Positions 1-6,764 of a DNA stretch of 64,000 nucleotides are shown piece by piece. Position 1 is the stretch's first letter. Every line of letters starts with the position of its first letter. The position numbers and the translations under genes are program-made. The DNA is from Candidatus Alcyoniella australis (GTDB taxonomy: Bacteria; Lernaellota; Lernaellaia; JAVCCG01; Alcyoniellaceae): the NCBI GenBank assembly GCA_030765605.1, contig JAVCCG010000095.1, positions 1-64,000 on the forward strand, given 5' to 3'. The notes beneath the pieces were generated by a model that had not been told where the DNA came from, did not search any database, and was given only the letters and a program-made list of their open reading frames with translations.

Positions 1-40
1 AAAAGGCAAAGCCCCGAGAGGTCATTGCTCCGGGGCCTCT
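1..40 (-). terminator. Possible terminator downstream of tRNA-Asn
   Basis: Read on the minus strand, a GCCCCGG arm and a CGGGGC arm can pair around a roughly 13-base loop, followed by TTTGCCTTTT. This is the layout of an intrinsic terminator and it lies just past the 3' end of the tRNA. The loop is large and the T tract is interrupted, so the call is tentative. Confidence 0.4.
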
Positions 41-79
41 GTTAACCGTTTAGCCCGCAAATTCTGCGGGAGAGATTTC

Positions 80-155
80 TGGCTCCTGGGGAGGGACTCG
101 AACCCCCGACAAGGTGGTTAACAGCCACCTGCTCTACCAACTGAGCTACCCAGGA
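80..155 (-). tRNA. tRNA-Asn (anticodon GTT)
   Basis: On the minus strand a full cloverleaf can be drawn. The acceptor stem is TCCTGGG/CCCAGGA, the D arm carries GCTC and GAGC, the anticodon loop is CTGTTAA with anticodon GTT, and the T arm is GGGGG-TTCGAGT-CCCTC. The discriminator base is G, as expected for tRNA-Asn, and the terminal CCA is encoded in the DNA. It follows the MglA-like gene by about 85 bases. Confidence 0.95.
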
Positions 156-240
156 GCATCTGGGTTTTTTCCAAACAAGAGCCGCTTTTATTAAACCCTT
201 GGGCCGCGTCTGTCAAGGGTTTCGTTGATAATCTTGTTGA

Positions 241-828
241 TCAGCCGCCGTTGATGTCGACCTGCGCCAGCACCAGCTTGCTGATCTGTTTCAGCGCGGG
301 GAACAGCCCTTGGCCAGAGCGGGCGTTGCTGGCGAAGTCCACATCGCGCGCTCCGAGCAGCGAGCGCAGCTTCTCGGCGCTGATCGCTCCGGGAAGGTCC
401 TGTTTGTTGTACTGGAACACCATCGGGATCTTGTCCGGGTCCTTCTTAATCTCGGCCAGCAGGTTGCGCAGGCCGCCCAGGGACTCGACGTTGTCCTCCA
501 CGCGGTCGGGGCTGGAGTCGGCCACGAACACGATGCCGTCCACTCCCTTGAGAATCAGCCGTTGGTTCATCTGCGAGATCGGCGCGCCGGGCATGGCGTA
601 GAGGTGCAGCCGCGTGCGCAGGCCCTGGTAACTGCCGAGGATCAGCGGCACGTAGTCGATGAACAGCGTGCGCTCGTCGTCGGCGCTGACGCTGATCAGC
701 TCGCCACGATTTTCGGGTTTGGTCTGTTCGTGGATAAAGCGCAGCGTGCGCGTCTTGCCCGAACGCTGGGGACCGTAAAATACGATCTTGCAGTTGATTT
801 CCTTGGTCTGCTTGTTGACGAAGGCCAT
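241..828 (-). CDS. MglA/Arf-like small GTPase
   Basis: A 195-residue Ras-like GTPase. A P-loop GPQRSGKT is at residues 19-26 and the guanine-specificity motif NKQD at 141-144. The DxxG region reads YAMPG (about 77-81), the divergent switch II typical of the MglA/GTPase-1 class. In better-known relatives MglA sets cell polarity and motility with a GAP of the MglB type, but no mglB-like gene is adjacent. The gene begins seven bases after the recR stop, with GGGAG of the recR end serving as ribosome binding site, so it is the last gene of the SRP RNA-dnaX-ybaB-recR operon. This placement suggests a housekeeping role, but the exact function is unknown. Confidence 0.85.
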   Translation of the reverse strand: MAFVNKQTKEINCKIVFYGPQRSGKTRTLRFIHEQTKPENRGELISVSADDERTLFIDYVPLILGSYQGLRTRLHLYAMPGAPISQMNQRLILKGVDGIVFVADSSPDRVEDNVESLGGLRNLLAEIKKDPDKIPMVFQYNKQDLPGAISAEKLRSLLGARDVDFASNARSGQGLFPALKQISKLVLAQVDINGG

Positions 829-830
829 CG

Positions 831-1427
831 CTACATCTCCCGCCGGCCGCCGAGCGCCAGACCCAGGGTTGCTGAATCAGTGTACTCCACCTCGCCGCCG
901 ACTGGAATACCGTGAGCGATTCTGGTTACTCGCACGTCGATCGAGGAGAGCTTGTCCGCGATGTAGACCGCCGTGGCCTCGCCCTCTTTGGTCGGGTTGG
1001 TGGCCAAAATTACCTCGGTCACATCCGGCGATGAGGCGCGTTTGATCAGCTCGGCGATCTTGAGCTCGTCAGGGCCCACGTCGTCCAGCGGCGAGATCGA
1101 GCCGTGCAGCACGTGATACATCCCACGATATTGCGAGCTGCGCTCGATGGCGCTCACGTCGGGCGGTTGCTCGACAACGCAGATCAGGCTGTGGTCCCGC
1201 GCCTGATCGGAGCAGGTCGCGCAGGGGTTGACGTCGGTGAGCTGGAAGCAGACCTCGCACAGTCCGATGCGCTGTCGCAGCTCGATGATCGCGTCGGCCA
1301 GCCGCTTAGCACCCTCGTCGCTGGTGCTGAGCAGGTGGTAGGCCAGGCGCGTGGCCGACTTGGCGCCGATCCCCGGCAGCCGGCTGAACTCGCGCACCAA
1401 GTTGCGGATCGGGGCAGGGTGGTCCAA
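831..1427 (-). CDS. recR: Recombination mediator RecR
   Basis: A 198-residue protein of normal RecR length. It has the N-terminal helix-hairpin-helix region (LPGIGAKSA, about residues 17-25), the zinc finger with Cys57, Cys60, Cys69 and Cys72, and then a Toprim domain. RecR with RecO/RecF loads RecA on gapped DNA. The chosen start is TTG at 1425-1427; no ATG lies nearby in frame. It follows ybaB by 7 bases. The order dnaX-ybaB-recR is conserved in many bacteria, which supports the call. Confidence 0.96.
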   Translation of the reverse strand: MDHPAPIRNLVREFSRLPGIGAKSATRLAYHLLSTSDEGAKRLADAIIELRQRIGLCEVCFQLTDVNPCATCSDQARDHSLICVVEQPPDVSAIERSSQYRGMYHVLHGSISPLDDVGPDELKIAELIKRASSPDVTEVILATNPTKEGEATAVYIADKLSSIDVRVTRIAHGIPVGGEVEYTDSATLGLALGGRREM

Positions 1428-1434
1428 GGCGATC

Positions 1435-1749
1435 TCAGAACAGGCCGGGGAGGTTCATTCCGCCGGTAACCTTGGACATCTCCTCGGCGACCATCTCCTG
1501 GGCCTTGCGCATCGCCTCGTTCACCGCGGCGACCACCAGGTCCTGGACCATCTCGACGTCGCCGTCCTGCAGCACGTCGGGCTCGATCTTCAATGCTAAA
1601 AGTTCCTGCTTGCCGTTGACCGTGGCCACGACCATCCCGCCGCCCGAGGAGGCCTCGACCGAACGTGAGGCCATCTCATCCTGAACCTGCATGATCTTCG
1701 CCTGGGCCTGCTTGGCCATCTTCATGATGTTGCCAAGACCTTTGCTCAT
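1435..1749 (-). CDS. ybaB: YbaB/EbfC nucleoid-associated protein
   Basis: A 104-residue YbaB/EbfC family protein. It has the characteristic long N-terminal helix beginning with LGNIMKMAKQAQ and the later segment LVVAAVNEAMRKAQEMVAEEM. Family members form dimeric tweezers that bind DNA without strong sequence preference. A clear ribosome binding site GGAGG sits just upstream of the ATG. The gene is 17 bases from the dnaX stop and 7 from recR, the usual dnaX-ybaB-recR neighbourhood. Confidence 0.95.
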   Translation of the reverse strand: MSKGLGNIMKMAKQAQAKIMQVQDEMASRSVEASSGGGMVVATVNGKQELLALKIEPDVLQDGDVEMVQDLVVAAVNEAMRKAQEMVAEEMSKVTGGMNLPGLF

Positions 1750-1766
1750 CTGTCCTCCAATCAGTG

Positions 1767-3455
1767 CTATTTGCGTTGGCGCTGGATTCGGATGTCGACC
1801 ACCTCGCCGTTGAACAGTTCCAGCGCGTCCTTGACCACAGGCGATTCCAACGCCTGCCGTTTGATCGTCCTTAGTTTATCAGACTCTTTTTTTTTTGAAC
1901 TTCTCGCCTGTTGCTGGGACGAGCCGTTGTCCAGAGCGATCAGCTCGAGCCGTGCATCAGCGCCGAAGACCTCGGCCACCGCGTCGAGCAGCGCCTCGTT
2001 GTCTTCGGCGCGACCCAACAGACTGAGGTGCGTCGGATTCATGCCGATGCGCACCAGGTCCGCGCTAAGCTGCTGAGGAACGCCGTTGTCCAGCAGCGCT
2101 CCGGCCGACAGCCGCTTGCCCTTGGTGGCCTCGACCAGCTTCAGCCACTGCGGATCGGCGCTCTCGTTGGCTGCCTGGGTCTGCGCCGGAGCCTCGTCGC
2201 GGGAAACGGCCTGGGGTGCGGCCTTGGCTGAACGCGGCCGCGGGCTTGCGGACCCTGCGGCGCGTTGGGGAGTTGGCTTGGGTCCGGCCTGGCCGCCGCC
2301 GGGCGCTATGGCGCCATTGGCGATCAGCTCGTCGAGCTTGGCGATCAGCCCGTCGAGGGGCACGATCGGTTGGTCGTGCGCCATCTTGACCAGCAGCATC
2401 TCCAGCACCAAACGCGGATGGGACGCGCGCAGCACCTCGTTCTCGGCCTGGATCAGACCGTCGAACTGGCGCTGTAGGGTTTCGAAGCTTTGGCTGCGGC
2501 AGATTTCGCCCAACTGCTTAAGCTCCGAGTCCGGCGCCACCACCAGCCGGCCGGGATTTTTGCTGACCTTGACCACGATCAGGTCGCGCAGCAGCTCGAC
2601 CAGATCCTGGTAAAACTGACGCGGCTCAAAGCGGAACTCGGCCGTGGCCTCAAAGCGCTCGAGCACGCCGGGCACGTCGCTGTCGAGGATCGTTTCGACC
2701 AGCCCGATCAGGAACGCGCGGTCGATAACTCCCAACAGCTCGATCAGCTCCTCGCGGGTGATCTTGTCGGCGCCGAAGCTGATAGTCTGATCCAGGAACG
2801 ACAGGCCGTCGCGCATGCTTCCCTCGGCCTTGCGCGCGATCAGCATCAGCAGCTCTTCGGCCATCTGGATCCCCTCGGATGCGCAGATCGACTTGAGCGT
2901 ATCGAGCAACAGGGTCAGCGGGATCAGCTTGAACTCGTAGGTCTGACAGCGGCTGAGGATCGTGTCCGGGATTTTGTGCGGGTCGGTGGTGGCGAAGATG
3001 AACACCACGTGCGGCGGTGGTTCCTCGAGGGTCTTGAGCAGCGCGTTGAACGCGTTGGTCGAGAGCATGTGAACTTCGTCGATGATGTAGACTTTGTAGC
3101 GTCCGCTGCTCGGTGCGTACTTGACGTTTTCGCGCAACTGGCGCACGTCGTCCACGCCGGTGTTCGAGGCGCCGTCGATCTCGAATACGTCCACTGAGTT
3201 GCCCGCGGCGATCGATTTGCAAGAGGAACATTCGCCGCAGGGTGTGGACGTCGGCCCTTGGGCGCAGTTCAGCGCCTTGGCCAAAATCCGCGCCGCCGAG
3301 GTCTTGCCCACGCCGCGCGTGCCGCAGAACAGGTAGGCGTGCGAGATCCGCCCCGAGATCAGGGCGTTTTGCAACGTGCGCGTGATATGGGCCTGGCCCA
3401 CGATCTGATCGAAGGTCTGCGGCCGATATTTGCGGGCCAGGACGATGTACGACAC
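1767..3455 (-). CDS. dnaX: DNA polymerase III subunit tau/gamma (DnaX)
   Basis: A 562-residue clamp-loader ATPase. It has Walker A GTRGVGKT at residues 45-52, a zinc module with Cys64, Cys73, Cys76 and Cys79, a DEVH Walker B near residue 125, and an SRC arginine-finger region in LSRCQTYEF. A Pro/Ala-rich linker near residues 380-430 precedes the C-terminal tau region. The start is GTG at 3453-3455. Near codon 520 there is an uninterrupted run of ten A (sense strand). Both alternative frames hit a stop within a few codons of this run, so a shorter form lacking the last 37 or so residues could be made by slippage. The SRP RNA gene lies immediately upstream, as in many bacteria. Confidence 0.97.
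   Translation of the reverse strand: MSYIVLARKYRPQTFDQIVGQAHITRTLQNALISGRISHAYLFCGTRGVGKTSAARILAKALNCAQGPTSTPCGECSSCKSIAAGNSVDVFEIDGASNTGVDDVRQLRENVKYAPSSGRYKVYIIDEVHMLSTNAFNALLKTLEEPPPHVVFIFATTDPHKIPDTILSRCQTYEFKLIPLTLLLDTLKSICASEGIQMAEELLMLIARKAEGSMRDGLSFLDQTISFGADKITREELIELLGVIDRAFLIGLVETILDSDVPGVLERFEATAEFRFEPRQFYQDLVELLRDLIVVKVSKNPGRLVVAPDSELKQLGEICRSQSFETLQRQFDGLIQAENEVLRASHPRLVLEMLLVKMAHDQPIVPLDGLIAKLDELIANGAIAPGGGQAGPKPTPQRAAGSASPRPRSAKAAPQAVSRDEAPAQTQAANESADPQWLKLVEATKGKRLSAGALLDNGVPQQLSADLVRIGMNPTHLSLLGRAEDNEALLDAVAEVFGADARLELIALDNGSSQQQARSSKKKESDKLRTIKRQALESPVVKDALELFNGEVVDIRIQRQRK
1887..1896 (-). promoter_or_regulatory. A10 slippery run in dnaX (candidate programmed slippage site)
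   Basis: The sense strand reads TCA followed by three AAA codons and GAG, ten A in a row. Gain of one A, or a -1 ribosomal slip, gives ...AAA AGA GTC TGA. Loss of one A gives ...AAG AGT CTG ATA AAC TAA. Both shifted frames therefore end almost at once. dnaX of E. coli (ribosomal -1 shift) and Thermus thermophilus (transcriptional slippage on an A run) produce two subunits this way. That it is used here is inference. Confidence 0.6.
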
Positions 3456-3510
3456 GCTTATTTATCCCGCCTTGTTCGGTCGATCGATTTGACGCCGATG
3501 ATCTTGAGAA

Positions 3511-3784
3511 ACAGCCGTGCACCCCTGATCGACCCTATCCGAGTAGAGCGTTTTCCCACGGGGGACGATTGGCCAGGCTGCCCACAACACACAGGCTGCT
3601 AACCTTACCGCTGCTTCCTCCCGGATCTGACGGGGTTCAGCTGCGCCTGTTGCGTGGGACCCGACCCATCCGTCCGCGAGAACGGACCCCTACACGGAAT
3701 CAAGCCTCTACAGGGGAATTCAGGCCCTTTATAGTGGATTGCGGGTTACAGGGCACCACTGGCTCCCCCCCTAGCACGGCCTAA
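3511..3784 (-). ncRNA. ffs: Signal recognition particle RNA, large (Alu-containing) bacterial form
   Basis: Read on the minus strand, the core contains the SRP54-binding signature GATCCGGGAGGAAGCAGC (about 3614-3631). The 5' end carries the Alu-like segment GGTGCCCTGTAACCCGC (about 3741-3757), known from the Firmicutes-type scRNA. The outermost 5' GCCGTGC (about 3775-3781) can pair with GCACGGC at the 3' end (about 3513-3519), which fixes the ends and gives about 270 nt rather than the 4.5S length of about 110 nt. It sits directly before dnaX, the classic location. Exact ends are approximate to a few bases. Confidence 0.9.
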
Positions 3785-3955
3785 GCAGACCTTAGTCATC
3801 GGGCCGCATGATGTCAACGCCGGATAAGGGGGGCGCGGACAATTGACGAACGAGCATCGGCTCTGCTATTGAGGGGATGAATTGGTCTGGATTTTTCTTG
3901 AGCCTTCGCTGCAGTACAAACTCGATAGGTGATCCAGGCGAGGAAAGGAGCCAAA
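3785..3955. other. Divergent intergenic region: SRP RNA (-) / poly-Asp lipoprotein (+)
   Basis: No gene is visible. The segment must carry the SRP RNA promoter on the minus strand and a plus-strand promoter. A strong ribosome binding site AGGAAAGGAG lies at 3941-3950, six bases before the GTG start at 3956. I could not assign -35/-10 boxes with confidence. Confidence 0.5.
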
Positions 3956-4444
3956 GTGAAAACGCGCACTCTTACCGTTTTGATATGCGTGCTGGCGCTG
4001 ATGCTGGCCGCCGGACTGGTCTTCGTGGCCTGCGGTTCGGACGACGACGACGACGACGGACGCACGACCGACGACGACTCGGACAATGACGACGACGATA
4101 CTGACGACGATGATTCGGACGACGACGATGTTGACGACGATGACGACGACATCGACGATGACGACGACGATGATGATGATGACGAGGCCGCGTGCGCCGA
4201 CGCGCAGTACAAAGTTTACGGCGATTGCAACGGCGATACGCTGATCGACGATCCGGACTCCGCCGAGTTCCTCGCCCTGTGTCCGGACGATGAGCCGGTG
4301 GCCGGATTCATGGACCAGTGCTATCCGCAGTACGCGGACAACTGTCAGCAGTTGATCTGCTGCGGATATTTCCTCAGCCCGGGATTCTACCTGTCCATGG
4401 CCATGGAGCCGGTCTGCAACGTTCTGGGACCGCCTCCCTATTGA
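3956..4444 (+). CDS. Poly-Asp lipoprotein, Cys-containing C-terminal domain of unknown function
   Basis: A 162-residue predicted lipoprotein. The GTG at 3956 is chosen because AGGAAAGGAG stands six bases upstream; an earlier in-frame start would place extra residues before the signal peptide. A hydrophobic signal ends in VFVAC, giving a lipidated Cys followed by GS and then an acidic stretch of about 55 residues, mostly Asp with a few Thr, Ser and Val. A compact 80-residue C-terminal part holds about eight Cys (including CPDD, DQCYPQ, LICC), suggesting disulfide bonds. The Asp run is coded by a GAC/GAT triplet array (about 4039-4185). No known family recognised. The stop codon abuts repeat locus A. 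Confidence 0.8.
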   Translation: MKTRTLTVLICVLALMLAAGLVFVACGSDDDDDDGRTTDDDSDNDDDDTDDDDSDDDDVDDDDDDIDDDDDDDDDDEAACADAQYKVYGDCNGDTLIDDPDSAEFLALCPDDEPVAGFMDQCYPQYADNCQQLICCGYFLSPGFYLSMAMEPVCNVLGPPPY

Positions 4445-4461
4445 CCCGGCTTTGAGCCGGG

Positions 4462-4490
4462 GGCACCTTAGAGGTGCCACAAAACTCGCG
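4462..4490 (+). repeat. Hairpin plus ACAAAACTCGC tail (locus A, copy 1)
   Basis: GGCACC and GGTGCC arms flank a five-base core, followed directly by ACAAAACTCGCGC. The same layout recurs at 17641-17671 and 62784-62812, and inverted at 4908-4940 and 17750-17774. Confidence 0.8.
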
Positions 4491-4579
4491 CAGTACGCTG
4501 GTCGTAATGCACCGACCCTCCCCGCGTCGAAAGATTCGTGAGGTGGAGTAAAGATCGTTAAAACGATCTTTGTGTGTAG

Positions 4580-4798
4580 GCTCGCCTTTAATCAATTTGG
4601 TTTTCCCAAGCGCAATGGCTTGCTTTGCGCGTTATCAAAGACCCATAGCCCATCGGTACAGCCTGTTTACAACGATCAACAAAAAGCGGCCGCGGCTTGG
4701 CACCTGTACTTGCCACGAACGCGGATCAGTCCATCCTCCAAAGATAACGCGCAAAGCAATCCATCACGCTGCCGACTTGGAGCTGATTAAAGGCGAGC
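4580..4798. mobile_element. MITE-like unit with two-part inverted repeats
   Basis: A 219-base unit bounded by a perfect 15-base inverted repeat, GCTCGCCTTTAATCA at 4580-4594 and its complement at 4784-4798. A second perfect 16-base inverted repeat lies inside it (TGCTTTGCGCGTTATC at 4621-4636 and its complement at 4743-4758). It encodes no protein. Locus B has a 317-base counterpart (17632-17948) bounded by a shorter GCTCGCCGAG/CTCGGCGAGC pair and followed, as here, by AGGTGGGGTGGG-type sequence. No clear target-site duplication was identified. Confidence 0.5.
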
Positions 4799-4925
4799 AG
4801 GTGGGGTGGGGCGGCTTGGAGCCGCTGCAAGGCTCGCATATTTCCCGGATCGTTTAGCGTCGATCTATGCCGCGTCGCGGAGATTATCGTTGAGCCACGA
4901 GTTTGGCCCGCTTGCGAGTTTTGTG

Positions 4926-4940
4926 CCGGCTCCAAGCCGG
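4926..4940 (-). repeat. Hairpin CCGGC-type with inverted CACAAAACTCGC tail (locus A)
   Basis: On the minus strand CCGGCTTGGAGCCGG is followed by CACAAAACTCGC, the same module as 4462-4490 in opposite orientation and with a different stem sequence. The stem differs but stays fully paired. Confidence 0.75.
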
Positions 4941-5056
4941 ATCATCCGTGGGGTGGGCTGATGCGCGCTGTTTGCGGTGCCATGTGCCAAGCCACGATCT
5001 AAGACCCATAATCGTACGAAACATTTTGTCTCGATAAACAAGACTTCTTTGAGAAC
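4941..5056. repeat. Segment shared in inverted orientation with locus B
   Basis: About 116 bases matching the complement of 17781-17897 with scattered differences. The clearest parts are GTTCTCAAAGAAG, ATCGAGA and GGCACCGCAAAC, read on the minus strand here and the plus strand in locus B. A CCGGCTCCAAGCCGG hairpin lies to the left of the segment in both loci although the segment itself is flipped. Confidence 0.75.
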
Positions 5057-5124
5057 GTGCTGATCGGGCTATCGTGCGTAGCCAGGTGAAAATCTAAATC
5101 TAGAAACCCTGCTCGCGCCTACCC

Positions 5125-5146
5125 AATAATGTTATTCAACATTATT
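5125..5146. repeat. AATAATGTT hairpin shared with locus B
   Basis: AATAATGTT and AACATTATT arms around a four-base loop, preceded by CTGCTCGCGCC. The same sequence stands at 18202-18223 in locus B with near identity over about 40 bases. Confidence 0.75.
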
Positions 5147-5172
5147 ACCCCCCGCCAATCTTGCGACGCGGG

Positions 5173-5526
5173 TTAGTCCAGGCGTCGGGCGTTGAGGGTT
5201 TTGTGCGCCTTCTTGCCCACCAGATAGGCGTCGACGATCGCGTAGATATAGATCACCAGCAGAATGATCACCCAAAACCAGAGGCTGCCCACGTCGGGGA
5301 TCAGCGAGTCCGGGGCCTGGTTGGCGGCCACGGCCACGATGTCGGATAAGTACGTCAGGAAAAAACGCGCGATTGCCAGACACAGCGCCACCACCACAAT
5401 CAGGGTCACGCCCATCACCACCGAGCCCTTGACGCGCTGCCCGTTGTAGAGCTGACCCGCACCGGGAAGCAGGAACGCAGAGAGCGCCGCGGCCTTGCCC
5501 GCTGACTTATGTTTCACAGCACTCAT
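5173..5526 (-). CDS. Small TM2-like integral membrane protein
   Basis: A 117-residue protein. The ATG at 5524-5526 is preferred because GGAGGGG lies just upstream, rather than an earlier in-frame start without a signal. The N-terminal segment LSAFLLPGAGQLYNGQ is the TM2-type motif of small membrane proteins with a Gly-Ala-Gly turn. Two further hydrophobic spans follow at about residues 30-50 and 80-100. The C-terminus is basic and likely cytoplasmic. TM2-domain proteins have no settled biochemical role. It is separated from mazG by about 340 bases and reads into repeat locus A. Confidence 0.7.
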   Translation of the reverse strand: MSAVKHKSAGKAAALSAFLLPGAGQLYNGQRVKGSVVMGVTLIVVVALCLAIARFFLTYLSDIVAVAANQAPDSLIPDVGSLWFWVIILLVIYIYAIVDAYLVGKKAHKTLNARRLD

Positions 5527-5864
5527 TAATCCCCTCCGCCGGGTCGTTGCGCAGAATGAAAACCCCAATTTTTCTGCTTAAGAAGATACAAGTTGTGAAT
5601 AAATGGTTCAAGGTTTTATCAGCCATGGTCGCATGCTGTTTGATAAGTCGCCATTCGGCTGATAAAGGCTTGAAAATAAAGGGTATTATCTTCTAAGCCT
5701 ATCGTACTCCTGAGGTTGGAAAAGCCCTTGGTTTTCACTCGGTTGCCCTGGGTGTTACCGGAGATTTCCCCAGGTTGTCCACAGCTCCGAACCCGGCTGC
5801 GAATGTATTGAAATGTAATTCTCCTTACATTGTGCAGCAGTAGCAGCATCGGGAATAATCCAGG
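5527..5864. other. Intergenic region downstream of mazG
   Basis: About 340 bases, more AT-rich than its surroundings, with no credible gene. It contains the ribosome binding site and presumably the promoter of the membrane protein gene at 5173-5526. A single DnaA-box-like TTGTCCACA is at 5775-5783, but with no cluster it does not indicate an origin. Confidence 0.5.
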
Positions 5865-6644
5865 CTAGTTTTTTACCGCGGACCAGGCCTGTTCCATCTG
5901 GTCCAGGCTGGCCGATTGCAGGTCCAGCCCCTGCTGTTTGAGCAGCAGTTCGACCCGGCTGAAGCGATCGACGAACTTGTCGCAGGTGCGGCGCAGGGCG
6001 TCCTCGGCCGAGATTTCCAGATGGCGTCCGAGGTTGACCACTGTGAACAGTAGGTCGCCGAACTCGGCCTCGAGCTGTTCGCGGTCGCCAAGCTCCGCGG
6101 CCTGCACCAGCTCGGCCGTTTCCTCCTGAAGTTTGTCGAGCACGTCCCGCGCTTTTTCCCAGTCGAAGCCGACCTTGGAAACCCGTTCGCTGAGCCGATA
6201 GGCGCGCAGCAGGGCCGGGAGTTGACGCGGCACACCCTGGAGGATCGAGGCCATGTCGTTTTTTTCCTCGACCTTGGCGCGCGCCCAGATTCCCTCGACC
6301 TCGGCCGCGGACTGGGCCTGGACATCGTTTGTAAAGATGTGCGGGTGGCGGCGGATCATCTTGCGGCTGATCTTGTCGATCACCTGATGGATGTCAAAAT
6401 GTCCTTCCTGCTCGCTGACCTTGGCCAGGAACACGATCTCGAACAGCGAGTCGCCCAGTTCCTCGCACAGCGCCTGGGGATCGTTGCTATCGATCGCCTC
6501 CAGCGCCTCGTAGACCTCCTCGAGCAGATAGGTGCGCAGAGTTTTCAAGGTCTGTTCCAAGTCCCACGGGCAGCCGCTTTGCGGATCGCGCAGGCGATCC
6601 ATGATCGCCTGCAGATCATCGAAGCCGTACTGTTTATCGTCCAT
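5865..6644 (-). CDS. mazG: Nucleoside triphosphate pyrophosphohydrolase MazG
   Basis: A 259-residue MazG with two MazG domains. The first (about residues 20-120) contains CPWDLEQTLKTL and the metal-binding EEVYEALEA and EELGDSLFE segments. The second (about 150-240) contains EETAELVQA and EFGDLLFTVVNLGRH. The enzyme hydrolyses NTPs to NMP and PPi and is thought to clean up abnormal nucleotides and lower ppGpp. The start at 6644 (MDDKQYGF) has AGGAGA about ten bases upstream. An in-frame extension to 6686 exists but lacks such a site. It diverges from yjbQ. Confidence 0.95.
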   Translation of the reverse strand: MDDKQYGFDDLQAIMDRLRDPQSGCPWDLEQTLKTLRTYLLEEVYEALEAIDSNDPQALCEELGDSLFEIVFLAKVSEQEGHFDIHQVIDKISRKMIRRHPHIFTNDVQAQSAAEVEGIWARAKVEEKNDMASILQGVPRQLPALLRAYRLSERVSKVGFDWEKARDVLDKLQEETAELVQAAELGDREQLEAEFGDLLFTVVNLGRHLEISAEDALRRTCDKFVDRFSRVELLLKQQGLDLQSASLDQMEQAWSAVKN

Positions 6645-6764
6645 CAGCCATTCTCCTGGTTTGCCGCCTGACTCTAGCCGAGGCACGTCCGACGTTCAAC
6701 AGCGGGCAGGGCACTTGAAATGGCGCGGTAAAACTGTTAGCCAGCAGTCGGAGGTTTGGCGGAG

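Larger units (their letters stand above)
4445..5172. repeat. Intergenic repeat locus A (hairpins, MITE-like unit, segments shared with locus B)
   Basis: About 730 bases with no convincing gene, packed with inverted repeats. Hairpins with varied stems around a CTTNGAG-type core lie at 4445-4461, 4462-4478, 4811-4825 and 4926-4940, usually followed on the hairpin strand by a CAAAACTCGC or CAAGGCTCGC tail. A palindrome AAAGATCG...CGATCTTT at 4550-4571 is followed by TGTGTGTAGGCTCGCC, repeated at loci B and C. 4941-5056 matches 17781-17897 of locus B in inverted orientation, and 5108-5146 matches 18183-18223 directly. Short ORFs on either strand here are not supported by codon use or start signals. 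Confidence 0.85.

Noticed and set aside
3814-4480. Long ORFs rich in Ser or Val on the minus strand opposite the poly-Asp gene
   Set aside because: They are the antisense reading of GAC/GAT arrays and lack start signals and domains.
5775-5783. TTGTCCACA resembling a DnaA box, as a hint of a replication origin
   Set aside because: A single site without a cluster, and no dnaA, dnaN or gyr genes nearby.
5619-5849. A 76-residue minus-strand ORF in the gap below mazG
   Set aside because: No ribosome binding site, no recognisable sequence, and composition unlike neighbouring genes.
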